From the NCBI GenBank assembly GCA_934747965.1, contig CAKVHI010000002.1, forward strand, positions 115,655 through 179,654: a DNA stretch of 64,000 bases. The letters run 5' to 3'. The position numbers were made by a program, and so were the translations under genes. Shown here piece by piece: positions 16,126 to 25,066 of this stretch. Numbering within the stretch: the first letter of the stretch is position 1; each line of letters starts with the position of its first letter. A model generated the notes under the pieces. It made no database searches, was not told the DNA's origin, and worked only from the letters and a program-made list of their open reading frames with translations. This DNA comes from an uncultured Clostridia bacterium (GTDB taxonomy: Bacteria; Bacillota; Clostridia; Christensenellales; UBA1242).

Positions 16126-16378
16126 CAAAATATTCAATAACAAGACTGTCAAAATCAATAAAATCAATAAAATCGGCACTTGTAAATTTAGTAACGCCAT
16201 ATTCTTCCATCTGATTTATGTGCTTGTTTAAAACAATAGGAGTTTCAATTTTTAGATTGTAACAAATTTCTTTAAGTGCATCATACAAATTTTGAGCATT
16301 AAATTCATCATTTAAGTTTAAAACAAAGGAATTTTGAGTTTTATTGTTTTTAATAGTTTTTGACCACAATTTTTTCAT
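16115..16378 (-). CDS. Conserved small protein of unknown function
   Basis: 87 residues from the ATG at 16378 (KKLWSKTIKNNKTQNSFVLNL...). An in-frame ATG nine bases further upstream overlaps the -10 box and is unlikely. It is acidic and without membrane segments; the pattern DALKEICYNLKIETPIVLNKHINQ followed by FTSADFIDFIDFDSLVIEYFE reminds me of an uncharacterised small family in Clostridia, from memory only. It has its own promoter and terminator, so it is a single-gene unit. The mRNA is predicted to be leaderless. Confidence 0.75.
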   Translation of the reverse strand: MKKLWSKTIKNNKTQNSFVLNLNDEFNAQNLYDALKEICYNLKIETPIVLNKHINQMEEYGVTKFTSADFIDFIDFDSLVIEYFEQS

Positions 16379-16385
16379 ATTTATC

Positions 16386-16414
16386 ATTATATAGATTTAA
16401 AAGATTTTTGGCAA
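16386..16414 (-). promoter_or_regulatory. Promoter of the 87-residue small gene, predicted leaderless
   Basis: On the minus strand TTGCCA (plus 16409-16414), 17-base spacer, TATAAT (plus 16386-16391). The ATG at 16378 begins seven bases after the -10 and has no SD. Confidence 0.65.
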
Positions 16415-16474
16415 GAGATTTTAAAAATGTTGTTTAAAACTTAAAATTTGAATTAAATTTATTTTGATTTTTGG

Positions 16475-16503
16475 TTGACAAAATTTCTATTTCATAATAT
16501 AAT
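16475..16503 (+). promoter_or_regulatory. greA promoter (consensus)
   Basis: Perfect TTGACA (16475-16480), 17-base spacer, perfect TATAAT (16498-16503), 22 bases before the ribosome site of greA. Confidence 0.85.
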
Positions 16504-16525
16504 AAACGAATTATTGGAGGCAAAT

Positions 16526-17005
16526 ATGGAAGAACAAATTACGCATATAACAAAAGAAGGTCTTAAAAAACTTCAAGAAGAACTTGACTATTTAAAAACA
16601 ACTGAAAGAATTAATGTTTCAAAAATGATTGGAGAAGCAAAAAGTTTTGGCGATTTAAGTGAAAATTCAGAATATGATGCTGCAAAAACTCGTGAAGCCG
16701 AAGTTGAAACAAGAATTTATGAACTTGAAAAATTGATTAAAAACGCAGTTATTATAAATTCTAAAAAACTTGACACAAGCAAAGTTTCAATTGGCTGTAG
16801 TGTTTTGGTGCATGATGAAATGTTTGATGAAGATGTAACATATAAAATTGTTGGCGCAACAGAAAGCGACCCATACAAAGGGTTAATTAGCAATGAAAGT
16901 CCGGTTGGAAAAGCTTTACTTTCTAAATCTGTAGGCGAAAAATGTGAAGTTTTGATGCCAAATGGAAACAAAAACTATTTGACAATCAAAAAAATTAGTG
17001 TTTAA
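16526..17005 (+). CDS. greA: Transcription elongation factor GreA
   Basis: GreA rescues backtracked RNA polymerase by stimulating transcript cleavage. The N-terminal coiled coil (THITKEGLKKLQEELDYLKTTERINVSKMIGEAKSFGDLSENSEYDAAKTREAEVETRI) carries the acidic D-L-S-E-N-S-E-Y-D tip. The C-terminal FKBP-like domain ends with SPVGKALLSKSVGEKCEV. Length is 159 residues, typical. GGAGG at 16516-16520 fixes the ATG at 16526; the longer in-frame reading would start within the -35 box. It is a single-gene unit with consensus promoter and terminator, so probably strongly expressed. Confidence 0.95.
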   Translation: MEEQITHITKEGLKKLQEELDYLKTTERINVSKMIGEAKSFGDLSENSEYDAAKTREAEVETRIYELEKLIKNAVIINSKKLDTSKVSIGCSVLVHDEMFDEDVTYKIVGATESDPYKGLISNESPVGKALLSKSVGEKCEVLMPNGNKNYLTIKKISV

Positions 17006-17008
17006 TTG

Positions 17009-17040
17009 AAAAAGTAAACTGCTTTAGTTTACTTTTTTTA
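17009..17040 (+). terminator. Intrinsic terminator of greA
   Basis: AAAGTAAAC (17011-17019) pairs with GTTTACTTT (17027-17035) and is followed by TTTT. Confidence 0.85.
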
Positions 17041-17129
17041 TTTAAAGTTTTGACAATTTTTAAATTATTTGTTGAATAAATATTTAAAAAAACAATTTCT
17101 TTTTTGCTTTATTTGTGTTATAATTTAGT

Positions 17130-18092
17130 GTGGAAGAAAATCTAAATTATTTTTTTAAAAGCAAAAAATTGTTTGATTTTGCAAAAAAAATTGTTGACGG
17201 TGGCTTAAAGCAAGCTTATCTTTTTTCATCTAGTGATAAAGATAAAAATTTTGCTTTTTGCAAAATGCTGAGTTTGATTTTATGCTGTAAAAATAAAAAC
17301 ATGTGTTTGGAATGCGATTCTTGCAAAAAAATTTTAAGCAATAATTGCGTTGACTTTTTTGTTTATCCACAAGATAAAGCTATAGTTGTTGATGATATTA
17401 AAGAAATTATTGATTCTTGCTATATCTTGCCACTAGAAAATGATTATAAGATTTATGTTCTTAACAATTTTGATGAAGCAAATATTGCTTCACAAAACAA
17501 ATTTTTAAAAACTTTGGAAGAACCACCACAAAAAGTTATTTTTTTGCTTACCACCACAAAAATTGATATGGTTTTGGACACTATTAAGTCAAGATGCGAA
17601 AAAATTGCTTTGCCAAAATTTGAAGAGGATGAATTTAAAGAATTGCTTGAAGAATTAAACATTGAGTTTAGTCAAAGTGCTTTTGAAAATTGCGATAACG
17701 AACTTGGAACATATTTGATGTTATTAGATTCAAATTTTGAAGAAACTTTTGATTTTTGTCTAAATATGCTAAGGAACATGAAAAATTCAAGTGAAATTTT
17801 AAATTATGACTATAAAGTGTTGAAAATAAAAAATTTAGAAAATTTTTTTAAAGCGATGCTTTCAATTTTGATTGATGTAAATATTTCAAAATTTGATGTT
17901 AAAAAAATCAAAAACAAATCAAAACAAAAAGAAATAGAATTGCTAAGTGATGATTTTGGCAAAAAAACTTTAGATGAAATTATAAAAAATTTAATTAACG
18001 CAAACAAAGAATTAAGTTTTAATACGAACTTAAATTTGGTTATTGATTGTGTTCTTATAGATATTTTGGAGGAAAAACATAAATGGAATTAG
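17130..18092 (+). CDS. holB: DNA polymerase III delta-prime-like clamp-loader subunit
   Basis: 320 residues beginning at GTG. It has the AAA+ clamp-loader outline. The Walker A loop is lost (QAYLFSSSDKDKNFAF where GTGKT would be), a Cys-rich zinc module follows (CCKNKNMCLECDSCKKI), then the conserved ASQNKFLKTLEEPP and SRCEKI of sensor 1/SRC type. Loss of the P-loop is known for delta-prime, which does not hydrolyse ATP. The place upstream of ricT, trmN and rsmI matches the holB cluster of Bacillota. TATAAT at 17119-17124 is five bases before the GTG, with no SD, suggesting a leaderless start. It overlaps ricT by ten bases. Confidence 0.87.
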   Translation: MEENLNYFFKSKKLFDFAKKIVDGGLKQAYLFSSSDKDKNFAFCKMLSLILCCKNKNMCLECDSCKKILSNNCVDFFVYPQDKAIVVDDIKEIIDSCYILPLENDYKIYVLNNFDEANIASQNKFLKTLEEPPQKVIFLLTTTKIDMVLDTIKSRCEKIALPKFEEDEFKELLEELNIEFSQSAFENCDNELGTYLMLLDSNFEETFDFCLNMLRNMKNSSEILNYDYKVLKIKNLENFFKAMLSILIDVNISKFDVKKIKNKSKQKEIELLSDDFGKKTLDEIIKNLINANKELSFNTNLNLVIDCVLIDILEEKHKWN

Positions 18093-18895
18093 AAATTGTT
18101 TCAGCAAAGTTTGATGAAAACGGTAAAGCTTACTATTTTGACCCTAAAAAAAATGTTTATCACGAAAATGATAAAGTTATTGTTTCAACAAAAAATGGTT
18201 TGGACGAAGCAATAATTTGCAAGGGTAATTTTAAAATAGACTCTAACAGTTTTTCAGAAAAACTTGAACCTGTTATTAGAAAAGTAAACAAAAAAGATGA
18301 AGAAATTATTTTAAGTCATGAAAGAAAAGCCAAAGAAGTTTTTTCTGAGGCAGTTAAAATTATAAAAAAAATGAATCTTGATATGAAACTTTTAAAAGTG
18401 AAATATGCTTTTGAAGGAAACAAAATTATTTTTATTTATTCAAGTGAAACTAGAGTTGACTTTAGAGAATTGTTAAAAGAGTTTGCAAGTAAATTTAAAG
18501 CAAGAATTGAACTTAAACAAATTGGCATAAGGGATGAAGCCAAAATGCTTGGTGGTTTAGGACCTTGTGGAAGAGAAATTTGTTGTGCTGGGTGCTTGAA
18601 AGACTTTGAAAAAGTTTCTTTAAAATATGCAAAAAATCAAGGTTTAGCATTAAACACATCAAAATTAAGCGGAATGTGCGGAAGATTGATGTGTTGTTTA
18701 GCATATGAAAATGATATGTATGTAAAAACACTAGAAAAAATGCCAAAAATAAACAGTAAAGTTAAGACTAAAAATGGTATTGGTGTTGTTGTGTATAACA
18801 ATATTTTAAAGGAAACAGTAACTGTAAAAATAAATGAAAGTGAAGATGTTTCAAAATTAATAGAATTCAATCTTAATGAAGTGGAAAAATTATGA
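18083..18895 (+). CDS. ricT: PSP1-domain protein RicT (YaaT), RNA-processing Y-complex subunit
   Basis: In Bacillus subtilis RicT acts with RicA and RicF to guide RNase Y in mRNA maturation, and the complex carries iron-sulfur clusters. The sequence has the conserved Cys-rich core LGPCGREICCAGCLKDF and LSGMCGRLMCCLAYE (about residues 155-215), the hallmark of the PSP1 C-terminal domain. Length is 270, normal. It starts inside the end of holB after GGAGGAAAAA and ends in ATGA overlap with the next gene, so translation is coupled. Confidence 0.92.
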   Translation: MELEIVSAKFDENGKAYYFDPKKNVYHENDKVIVSTKNGLDEAIICKGNFKIDSNSFSEKLEPVIRKVNKKDEEIILSHERKAKEVFSEAVKIIKKMNLDMKLLKVKYAFEGNKIIFIYSSETRVDFRELLKEFASKFKARIELKQIGIRDEAKMLGGLGPCGREICCAGCLKDFEKVSLKYAKNQGLALNTSKLSGMCGRLMCCLAYENDMYVKTLEKMPKINSKVKTKNGIGVVVYNNILKETVTVKINESEDVSKLIEFNLNEVEKL

Positions 18896-19608
18896 TAAGA
18901 CTTGATGATTTGTGCATTGAAAATTATAAAATTTTTCAAGATGATAACCTTTATAATTTTTCTACTGATGCAGTGTTGCTTTCTAATTTTGTTGAATTTA
19001 ATAAAAAAGACACAGTTATTGACCTTTGCAGTGGAAATGGTGTTGTTGGAATTTTGGGTGCTATAAAAAACTTTTATAAAAGAATTTATTTGGTTGAAAT
19101 CCAGAAATGTCTAGCAGACCTTGCAAAAAAAAGTGTAGAATTAAACAAACTTGATAATATTGAAGTTTTGAATGTTGATTTAAAAACTTTGCCCGAAGTT
19201 TTTAAGGCTGGAAGTGTTGATGTTGTAACTTGCAATCCTCCATATAGGAAATGTGATGGACAAAAAGAAAATGTAAGTGAACATATAAGTATATGTAATT
19301 TTGAAAAGAAAGTTTGTCTTGAAGATATAATAAAAGCTGCAAGTTTCATTCTAAAATTTGGCGGAAAGTTTTTTATGATTAACAGTATAGACAGGCTTGA
19401 AGAAACAATATGTTTGTTGAATAAATACAATTTTAAAACAAAAATTTTAAGAATTGTTAATCCAAAAAAAGATAAAAATGCAAATGTATTTTTAATTAGA
19501 GCCGTAAAAAATGGAAAAAGTGGGATTAAAGTTTTGCCAAATTTAATTTTGAACGATGATAATGGCAAATTTTTGATTACAACCAAAAAGGGGAAGAATG
19601 AAAGGTAA
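18892..19608 (+). CDS. tRNA1(Val) adenine-37 N6-methyltransferase family (TrmN/YabB)
   Basis: A 238-residue class-I S-adenosylmethionine methyltransferase. The cofactor loop is VIDLCSGNGVVGIL, the acidic strand VEIQ ends beta-2, and the catalytic NPPY lies in VVTCNPPYRKCDG. The N-terminal segment FSTDAVLLSNFVEF is typical of the TrmN6/YfiC group, which methylates A37 of tRNA-Val. Position between ricT and rsmI matches yabB of B. subtilis. The start codon overlaps the ricT stop as ATGA, and the end overlaps rsmI by eleven bases. Confidence 0.88.
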   Translation: MIRLDDLCIENYKIFQDDNLYNFSTDAVLLSNFVEFNKKDTVIDLCSGNGVVGILGAIKNFYKRIYLVEIQKCLADLAKKSVELNKLDNIEVLNVDLKTLPEVFKAGSVDVVTCNPPYRKCDGQKENVSEHISICNFEKKVCLEDIIKAASFILKFGGKFFMINSIDRLEETICLLNKYNFKTKILRIVNPKKDKNANVFLIRAVKNGKSGIKVLPNLILNDDNGKFLITTKKGKNER

Positions 19609-20404
19609 ATTTTATTTTGTTGGAACACCGATTGGAAATTTAAAAGATTTTTCGATTAACCAAATAGAAACTTTAAAGACTGTTGACACAATTTTGTGTG
19701 AAGACACACGAACAAGCAAAACATTGTTTGATAAATTTGAAATAAAAAATAGGCTTTTAAGTTTTCACAAGTTTAATTATAAAGAAATGGTGCCAAAAGT
19801 TATTGAAAGATTATTAAATGGTGAAAGTTTCGCTTTAATTTCAGATGCGGGTATGCCAGTAATTTCTGACCCAGGTGCAGAAATAATTGAAAGTTTGAAA
19901 GAAAACAATATAAGTTACACAGTTATTGGTGGAGTTAGTGCTTTTTTGAATGCATTTGTACTTTCAGGTTTTTCGTATCCATTTACATTCATTGGTTTTT
20001 TACCAAGCAAAAAAACTGAAAAGGAAAAGCTTTTGCTTGAATTTAGAAATGTAAAATCAACTTTAATTTTTTATAGCTCAGTGCATGACATAAATGAAGA
20101 TATCCAAACATTGTTTGAGTCTTTGGGCGACAGGAAAATTTGTGTTGCAAGAGAATTAACAAAACTTCATGAAGAGATTGTTTTTTCGACCTTAAAAGAA
20201 GGGTTTAATAGCACCTTGAAAGGAGAATTTGTTATTGTTGTTGAAGGCTATGAAGAATTGCAAGATGATTTTTCACTTGAAGAAAAATTAAATTATTATA
20301 TAACTTTGGGTTATAATAAAAAGGAAGCAATAAAGTTAGTTGCAAAAGATAAAAATATGACTAAAAGTGAAGTTTATAACTATTTTGTTAGGAAGGATAA
20401 ATAA
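19598..20404 (+). CDS. rsmI: 16S rRNA (cytidine-1402 2'-O)-methyltransferase RsmI
   Basis: A tetrapyrrole-methylase-fold enzyme that methylates C1402 in the ribosomal decoding centre. The N-terminus GKFYFVGTPIGNLKDFSINQIETLK, then CEDTRTSKTLF and ALISDAGMPVISDPG, are diagnostic. Later motifs FIGFLPSKK, KLHEEIVFSTL and a C-terminal helical stretch VYNYFVRK follow. Length is 268, normal. AAAGGGGAAG precedes the ATG, which overlaps the end of the upstream methyltransferase. The next gene shares one base with its stop codon. Confidence 0.94.
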   Translation: MKGKFYFVGTPIGNLKDFSINQIETLKTVDTILCEDTRTSKTLFDKFEIKNRLLSFHKFNYKEMVPKVIERLLNGESFALISDAGMPVISDPGAEIIESLKENNISYTVIGGVSAFLNAFVLSGFSYPFTFIGFLPSKKTEKEKLLLEFRNVKSTLIFYSSVHDINEDIQTLFESLGDRKICVARELTKLHEEIVFSTLKEGFNSTLKGEFVIVVEGYEELQDDFSLEEKLNYYITLGYNKKEAIKLVAKDKNMTKSEVYNYFVRKDK

Positions 20405-21249
20405 TGGGATTTTTTGATTTGTTTAAACGAAAAAAGCAAAAACTAAAAAAAATAAATAAAAACATAAAACTTGGTTTGGCTTTAGGTGGTGGTGGCGCAC
20501 GAGGTTTTGCACATCTTGGAGTATTAAAAGCGTTTGATGAAAACGGAATTAAATTTGACTATATCGCTGGAACAAGCGTTGGAAGTTTGATTGGGGCTTT
20601 TTACGCCTATGGTTTGAATGCTGATGAAATCATTGAAATCTCAAAAAAAATAAATAAAAAAGACATAAAAAATAACAAGATAATGTTTATGCCATCATCA
20701 ACATTAGGACTTCAAACAATCATAAAAAACAATTTGGGAGATATTGACATCAAAGAATTAAAAACTCCGTTTTGTGCTGTTGCTGTTGATATGAAAAGTG
20801 GCAATGAAGTTAACATAAAAAGCGGAAGTTTGGCAAAAGCAGTTGCTGGCAGTTGTGCTGTTCCGGGAGTGTTTACTTATGTTGATTTTGGGGAATTTAG
20901 ACTTCAAGATGGTGGGCTTCAAAACACAATCCCAAGCGATGTTGTAAAATCTATGGGTGCAGATTTTGTTGTGAGTGTCGATTGTAATCCAAATAGAGGT
21001 TATGGCACAGAAAGCACAAAACTTATGGATATTTTGTCGGCAACAATAAGAATTTTGATGAAAAGTAATGCTGTTAAAGGCAAGTTTTATTCTGATGTGA
21101 TAATCGAGCCCGACACAAAAAGATTTAAGTCTACAAAATTAAGTGGTGCTGAAGAAATGATTGAAGAAGGTTATAAGGCAGGCTTAGAAAAAATTCAAGA
21201 AATAAAAGCATTGCTTTATAGAAAAGTAAAAACTAAAAGACAAAAATAA
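20404..21249 (+). CDS. Patatin-like phospholipase (RssA/YlbK type)
   Basis: 281 residues with a full patatin active site: oxyanion loop LALGGGGARGFAHLG, nucleophile serine in GTSVGS and catalytic Asp in DGGLQN. It is a soluble lipid acyl hydrolase of the single-domain bacterial type, with basic termini (FKRKKQKLKK and the Lys/Arg-rich end) that could bind membranes. AGGAT precedes the ATG, which overlaps the rsmI stop by one base, so the gene is in the holB operon. The in vivo lipid substrate is unknown. Confidence 0.88.
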   Translation: MGFFDLFKRKKQKLKKINKNIKLGLALGGGGARGFAHLGVLKAFDENGIKFDYIAGTSVGSLIGAFYAYGLNADEIIEISKKINKKDIKNNKIMFMPSSTLGLQTIIKNNLGDIDIKELKTPFCAVAVDMKSGNEVNIKSGSLAKAVAGSCAVPGVFTYVDFGEFRLQDGGLQNTIPSDVVKSMGADFVVSVDCNPNRGYGTESTKLMDILSATIRILMKSNAVKGKFYSDVIIEPDTKRFKSTKLSGAEEMIEEGYKAGLEKIQEIKALLYRKVKTKRQK

Positions 21250-21272
21250 TCACAAGAACATATACAAAAGAA

Positions 21273-22388
21273 ATGGCAAACAAAAATAAAGGTAAAAAAT
21301 TAAGTTACAGATTTTCTAAAGTTAGTATAATAGTGTTTTTAACACTTGCAATTTTACTAACTATTTTTGCATTTGTCTTTAAAAAGCCGATTGAAAATGC
21401 AATAAATTATAATAATGTAACAAACAGTATCGATTATGATGGGCTTGTTATGCACACGATTGATGTTGGGCAGGCAGAGGCGATTATGATAAAACTTCCA
21501 GACGGAAAGAATATGCTTGTTGATAGTGGTAACCGTGGTAAAGAGAGAAATGATAAACTTAAAAGTTATTTAATTAACAACTATTTTAACAGTGTTGAAA
21601 ACAAAGAAATTGATTATTTTGTGTTAACGCATAGTGATGCCGATCATATTGGTGGAGCAATTATGATTTTTGACACTTTTCAAGTTAACAAAGTTTTCAG
21701 ACCAAATTTGTTTGCTAATGTAGAGCCAGATTCAAGCACAATAGTTTCATACACTAAACATCCGAAAGCATTAGAAAATCAGTTGTGGGGAAAAGTTGTT
21801 CAAAAAATGTATGCAGAACCTAATTGTGAAATTGAATTTTCAAAGGCAGGAATACAAATATTAGAAAGTAACTACTCAATCAAATTTTGCGCTCCAACAG
21901 AAAATTATTACTCAAAAATTAACAGTTACTCTCCAATTATTCAAATTGAATATGCTTCAAGAAGAATTTTGCTAACAGGCGATGCGACAACTGATACTGA
22001 ACAAAAAGCAATGGCAAATTTATCAAAGTGTGATATTTTGAAAGTTGGTCACCATGGCAGTGAAACTTCAACTGGGGAAGAATTTTTGGAAAAAGTAAAG
22101 CCTACTTATGCAATAATTTCAGCAAATAGTAATGATTCAAATAAATATGGTCTTCCAAAACAAATAATTTTAAACAGGCTTGTAGACAATGGGGTTTTGC
22201 AAAAAAATATCTTCAGAACTGATCTAAACGGAAATATCGTTTTGACTATTTCGCAAGAAAGTGAAATAAACTTTATATTGGATGTTCAAAACAATAGTTA
22301 CTACATAAGAATTGAATATTTGCTTTGCGGTGGATATGTTATTTTGTTTGTAGTGTGTTTTTCGCTAAAAAAGAAAGTAAAAAAATAA
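21273..22388 (+). CDS. ComEC/Rec2-like metallo-beta-lactamase-fold hydrolase, membrane-anchored
   Basis: 371 residues. One N-terminal membrane helix (about 18-33) leads to an extracytoplasmic metallo-beta-lactamase-fold domain: IDVGQAEAIMIKLPDGKNMLVDSG, the THSDADHIGG metal motif, LLTGDA and KVGHHGSETST. A second membrane helix near the C-terminus (about 348-364) is followed by KKKVKK. This is the C-terminal module of ComEC without its channel domain, so it is a lone hydrolase, not a complete DNA-uptake protein. Substrate (nucleic acid or phospho-ester) is not determined. It lies 23 bases after the patatin gene and ends at a terminator. Confidence 0.82.
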   Translation: MANKNKGKKLSYRFSKVSIIVFLTLAILLTIFAFVFKKPIENAINYNNVTNSIDYDGLVMHTIDVGQAEAIMIKLPDGKNMLVDSGNRGKERNDKLKSYLINNYFNSVENKEIDYFVLTHSDADHIGGAIMIFDTFQVNKVFRPNLFANVEPDSSTIVSYTKHPKALENQLWGKVVQKMYAEPNCEIEFSKAGIQILESNYSIKFCAPTENYYSKINSYSPIIQIEYASRRILLTGDATTDTEQKAMANLSKCDILKVGHHGSETSTGEEFLEKVKPTYAIISANSNDSNKYGLPKQIILNRLVDNGVLQKNIFRTDLNGNIVLTISQESEINFILDVQNNSYYIRIEYLLCGGYVILFVVCFSLKKKVKK

Positions 22389-22405
22389 AATTTTTACTTT
22401 TTTTA
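22374..22405 (+). terminator. Intrinsic terminator of the holB operon
   Basis: AAAGTAAAAA (22374-22383) pairs with TTTTTACTTT (22391-22400) and is followed by TTTT. It includes the final Lys codons and stop. Confidence 0.75.
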
Positions 22406-22477
22406 TGTTTTTTATTTTATTTATTAATTAAAATTTGTTAATATTGAAATATATAACTAAGAAAAAGGAATTATAAT

Positions 22478-22990
22478 TTGAAAAGCAACCTAACATTAAT
22501 TGCATTAAACCCTGAGTTTAAGAAGAATATTGCAAAGAAACTAGCCGAAGTGTTAGAGATGTTTTATGTTGATATAAATGAGTTTATAAAATACGATATT
22601 ATAGATGTTAATACAGTTATAAAAACTGCGGGGCTAGAATATTATAATAAACTTGAAACGAAAGCCGTCAGTACAATTTCAAGTTATGAAAACACTTTGT
22701 CAACACTTACATTAAGCACATTTTTTTCAAATGATAATTTCAAAATCCTAAAGGAAACTTCAGTTTTTATTTACATAAGGTTGAAGCATTCAGATTTCAA
22801 AGCCGAACTTTTAAAGGAAAGACCAAAAAGTGCAAAATATGAAAATTTGCTTAATGAAAAAGTTTTTTATGAACGAGATGCTGTTTTGAAATCTTTATGT
22901 GATATTGTTATAGATATTAATTTTAGAGAAAAAAATTTAACAAATAAAATAATAAAAAGCATAAAAAAATATTATAAGGATGTTTTATGA
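22478..22990 (+). CDS. Shikimate-kinase-like protein with degenerate P-loop
   Basis: 170 residues. The outline follows shikimate kinase, with a hydrophobic first strand LTLIAL, FYVDINEFI where the enzyme has F-V-D-x-D-x-x-I, LEYYNKLETKAV where it has G-E-x-x-F-R-x-x-E, and VFYERDAVLKSLCDIVIDI matching the R-x-P-x-Y-x-x-x-A-D lid and end. The ATP-binding GxxGxGKS is replaced by LNPEFKKN, so kinase activity is improbable. The start is TTG at 22478, with AAGGA eight bases upstream. The stop overlaps the transketolase start as ATGA, implying translational coupling. It could regulate or scaffold a partner; function unknown. Confidence 0.65.
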   Translation: MKSNLTLIALNPEFKKNIAKKLAEVLEMFYVDINEFIKYDIIDVNTVIKTAGLEYYNKLETKAVSTISSYENTLSTLTLSTFFSNDNFKILKETSVFIYIRLKHSDFKAELLKERPKSAKYENLLNEKVFYERDAVLKSLCDIVIDINFREKNLTNKIIKSIKKYYKDVL

Positions 22991-24933
22991 AAAGTAGCGA
23001 AATTGTCAATAATTTAAGAATAGTTGGAACAGAAACCATTACACACGCAAAAAGTGGGCACCCGGGCGTTGTTTTAAGTGCGGCACCAATTTTTTATTCT
23101 GTATTTAAAAATTTAAAAACAGATAAAAATAATTTGAAATATTTTAATAGAGATTTTTTTGTTAATTCGGCGGGGCATTCTAGTGCATTAAATTATGCAT
23201 GTATGAATTTGTTTGATATGGGCATAACAAAACAAGACTTATTAAATTTTAGGACTTTAAATTCAAAAACCCCGGGGCATCCTGAAATTTCTACAGGCGG
23301 TATAGATTGTTCTACTGGGCCGCTTGGTCAAGGCGTTGCAAATGCAGTGGGTATAAGCATAGGTCAAAAGCATTTTGCAAAAATTTTTAACAAAAAAGAT
23401 TTTAAAATTTTTGATAGTGTAACATTTTGCTTTGTGGGCGATGGTTGCATGATGGAAGGCGTTAGCCTAGAAGCTTTTTCACTTGCTGGAAGTTTGAAAT
23501 TAAACAATTTAATCGTTATTTATGACCGAAATCGTAAGACTATTGAAGGGGATATAAGCACAACATTTTGTGATGATATATTCTTAAAGTTTAAAGCGAT
23601 GAATTTTAATGTCTATCATGTTAAAAATGGAAATAATGCTGATTTGATTGAAAAAGCAATATTAAAAGCAAAGAAAAGTAAAAACAAGCCAAATTTAATA
23701 GTTGTTGACACCTTAATCGGTTATGGCTCTCATGTTGAAGATAGTGAAGTTAGCCACGGAAAGCCATTTACTGAAGAAGAAATTTTAAAATTAAAAAACA
23801 AATTAAACATGCAAAATGAATTTTTGGAATTTAATGAAGATGTGCAAGAGTTTGTTGGCAAAATTGTTGAAAATAGACAGAATTTAATCAAAGAAGAAAA
23901 ATTGCGTTTAGAAAAATATGAACAGAAATTTCCAGATGAATATCAAAAATTAAATCAATTTTTTGAATTTGGCTTTAACAAAGTGGCTGTTAAACACTTA
24001 GAAAAATTTAACAAAAAAAATAATTTAAGCACAAGAGAAAATAATCACCTTATTCTTAATGATATTTCACATGATGTTCTAAACTTTATGGGTGGAAGTG
24101 CTGATGTGAACACTTCAAGCATGGTTTTTTTGGAAAATGAAGGTTACTTAAATGAAAATTTTGCCAATAGAAATATACACTTTGGTATTCGTGAACACTC
24201 TATGGCTGCGATTTCAAACGGAATTGCCTTGTTTGGAGGAATGAGTGCTTTTTGCTCGTGCTATTTAAGTTTTTCTGATTATTTAAAACCAAGTTTAAGA
24301 ATGAGTGCATTAATGAATTTACCCGTTTTGTATGAATTTAGCCACGATAATTTTTTGATAGGGGAAGATGGTCCAACACATCAGCCAGTTGAACAAATGG
24401 TAACGCTTAGGGCTACACCAAATCTTGCAGTTTTTAGACCTTATAACATAAGTGAAATTTTGGCTTGTTACAAATACTTTTTGCAAACAAAAAAGCCTAC
24501 AGCAATTGTTTTAAGCAAAGAAAAAGTTGAAAATGAAAAATCTAAAATTAGTGATTGCTTGAAAGGCGGATATGTAATTTTTAGGGAAATTGAGCCATTA
24601 AAAGCCGTGATTTTAACAAGCGGAATGGAAACTCAAATTGCAATTAATGTTGCAAAAAAATTAAAAAATATTAGAGTTGTAAGCATGCCTTGCTTTGAAC
24701 TTTTTGATAAACAAAGCAAAAAATATCAAGAAAGCGTTTTAACAACCAAAGCTAAAATTGCACTAGAATTTTCATCAAGTTACAGTTATTATAAATATGT
24801 TTCAAATGGTTTATATTTATGTCAAGATTCTTTCGGAAGAAGCGGAAAAGGCAAAGATATTCAAAAATATTTTAAACTTGATGAAAACAACATAATAAAG
24901 AAAATTAAAAAATTTTTAAAAAATATTGAATAA
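22987..24933 (+). CDS. tkt: Transketolase
   Basis: 648 residues with all three transketolase domains. The N-terminal thiamine-diphosphate domain shows HAKSGHPG, GPLGQGVANAVGISIG and GDGCMMEGVSLEAFSLAG, with the metal-binding YDRNRKTIEGD. The pyrimidine domain has HFGIREHSMAAISNGIALFGG and GEDGPTHQPVEQ. The C-terminal domain has ILTSGMETQIA. The enzyme moves two-carbon units between sugar phosphates in the non-oxidative pentose pathway. The start overlaps the shikimate-kinase-like gene; AAGGATG precedes it. It ends at a strong bidirectional terminator. Confidence 0.94.
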   Translation: MKSSEIVNNLRIVGTETITHAKSGHPGVVLSAAPIFYSVFKNLKTDKNNLKYFNRDFFVNSAGHSSALNYACMNLFDMGITKQDLLNFRTLNSKTPGHPEISTGGIDCSTGPLGQGVANAVGISIGQKHFAKIFNKKDFKIFDSVTFCFVGDGCMMEGVSLEAFSLAGSLKLNNLIVIYDRNRKTIEGDISTTFCDDIFLKFKAMNFNVYHVKNGNNADLIEKAILKAKKSKNKPNLIVVDTLIGYGSHVEDSEVSHGKPFTEEEILKLKNKLNMQNEFLEFNEDVQEFVGKIVENRQNLIKEEKLRLEKYEQKFPDEYQKLNQFFEFGFNKVAVKHLEKFNKKNNLSTRENNHLILNDISHDVLNFMGGSADVNTSSMVFLENEGYLNENFANRNIHFGIREHSMAAISNGIALFGGMSAFCSCYLSFSDYLKPSLRMSALMNLPVLYEFSHDNFLIGEDGPTHQPVEQMVTLRATPNLAVFRPYNISEILACYKYFLQTKKPTAIVLSKEKVENEKSKISDCLKGGYVIFREIEPLKAVILTSGMETQIAINVAKKLKNIRVVSMPCFELFDKQSKKYQESVLTTKAKIALEFSSSYSYYKYVSNGLYLCQDSFGRSGKGKDIQKYFKLDENNIIKKIKKFLKNIE

Positions 24934-25032
24934 TACTTTTAATTCTGCACACTATAATATCGTAAGCAAAACAATCATGTATAAATGAAAAGAAAATATT
25001 TTAAATATTTTTTGTGGTTTTGTTTGCGTAAG

Positions 25033-25066
25033 AAAAGCCTTAGCGTTCAGCTAAGGCTTTTTCTTT
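25033..25066. terminator. Strong bidirectional terminator between tkt and nifJ
   Basis: AAAAGCCTTAGC (25033-25044), loop GTTCA, GCTAAGGCTTTTT (25050-25062). The two genes converge on it. Confidence 0.9.

Noticed and set aside
18892..18895. Mollicutes-type genetic code (UGA as Trp)
   Set aside because: The extreme AT content suggested it, but TGA is a true stop (ricT ends in TGA overlapping the next ATG) and Trp is encoded by TGG.
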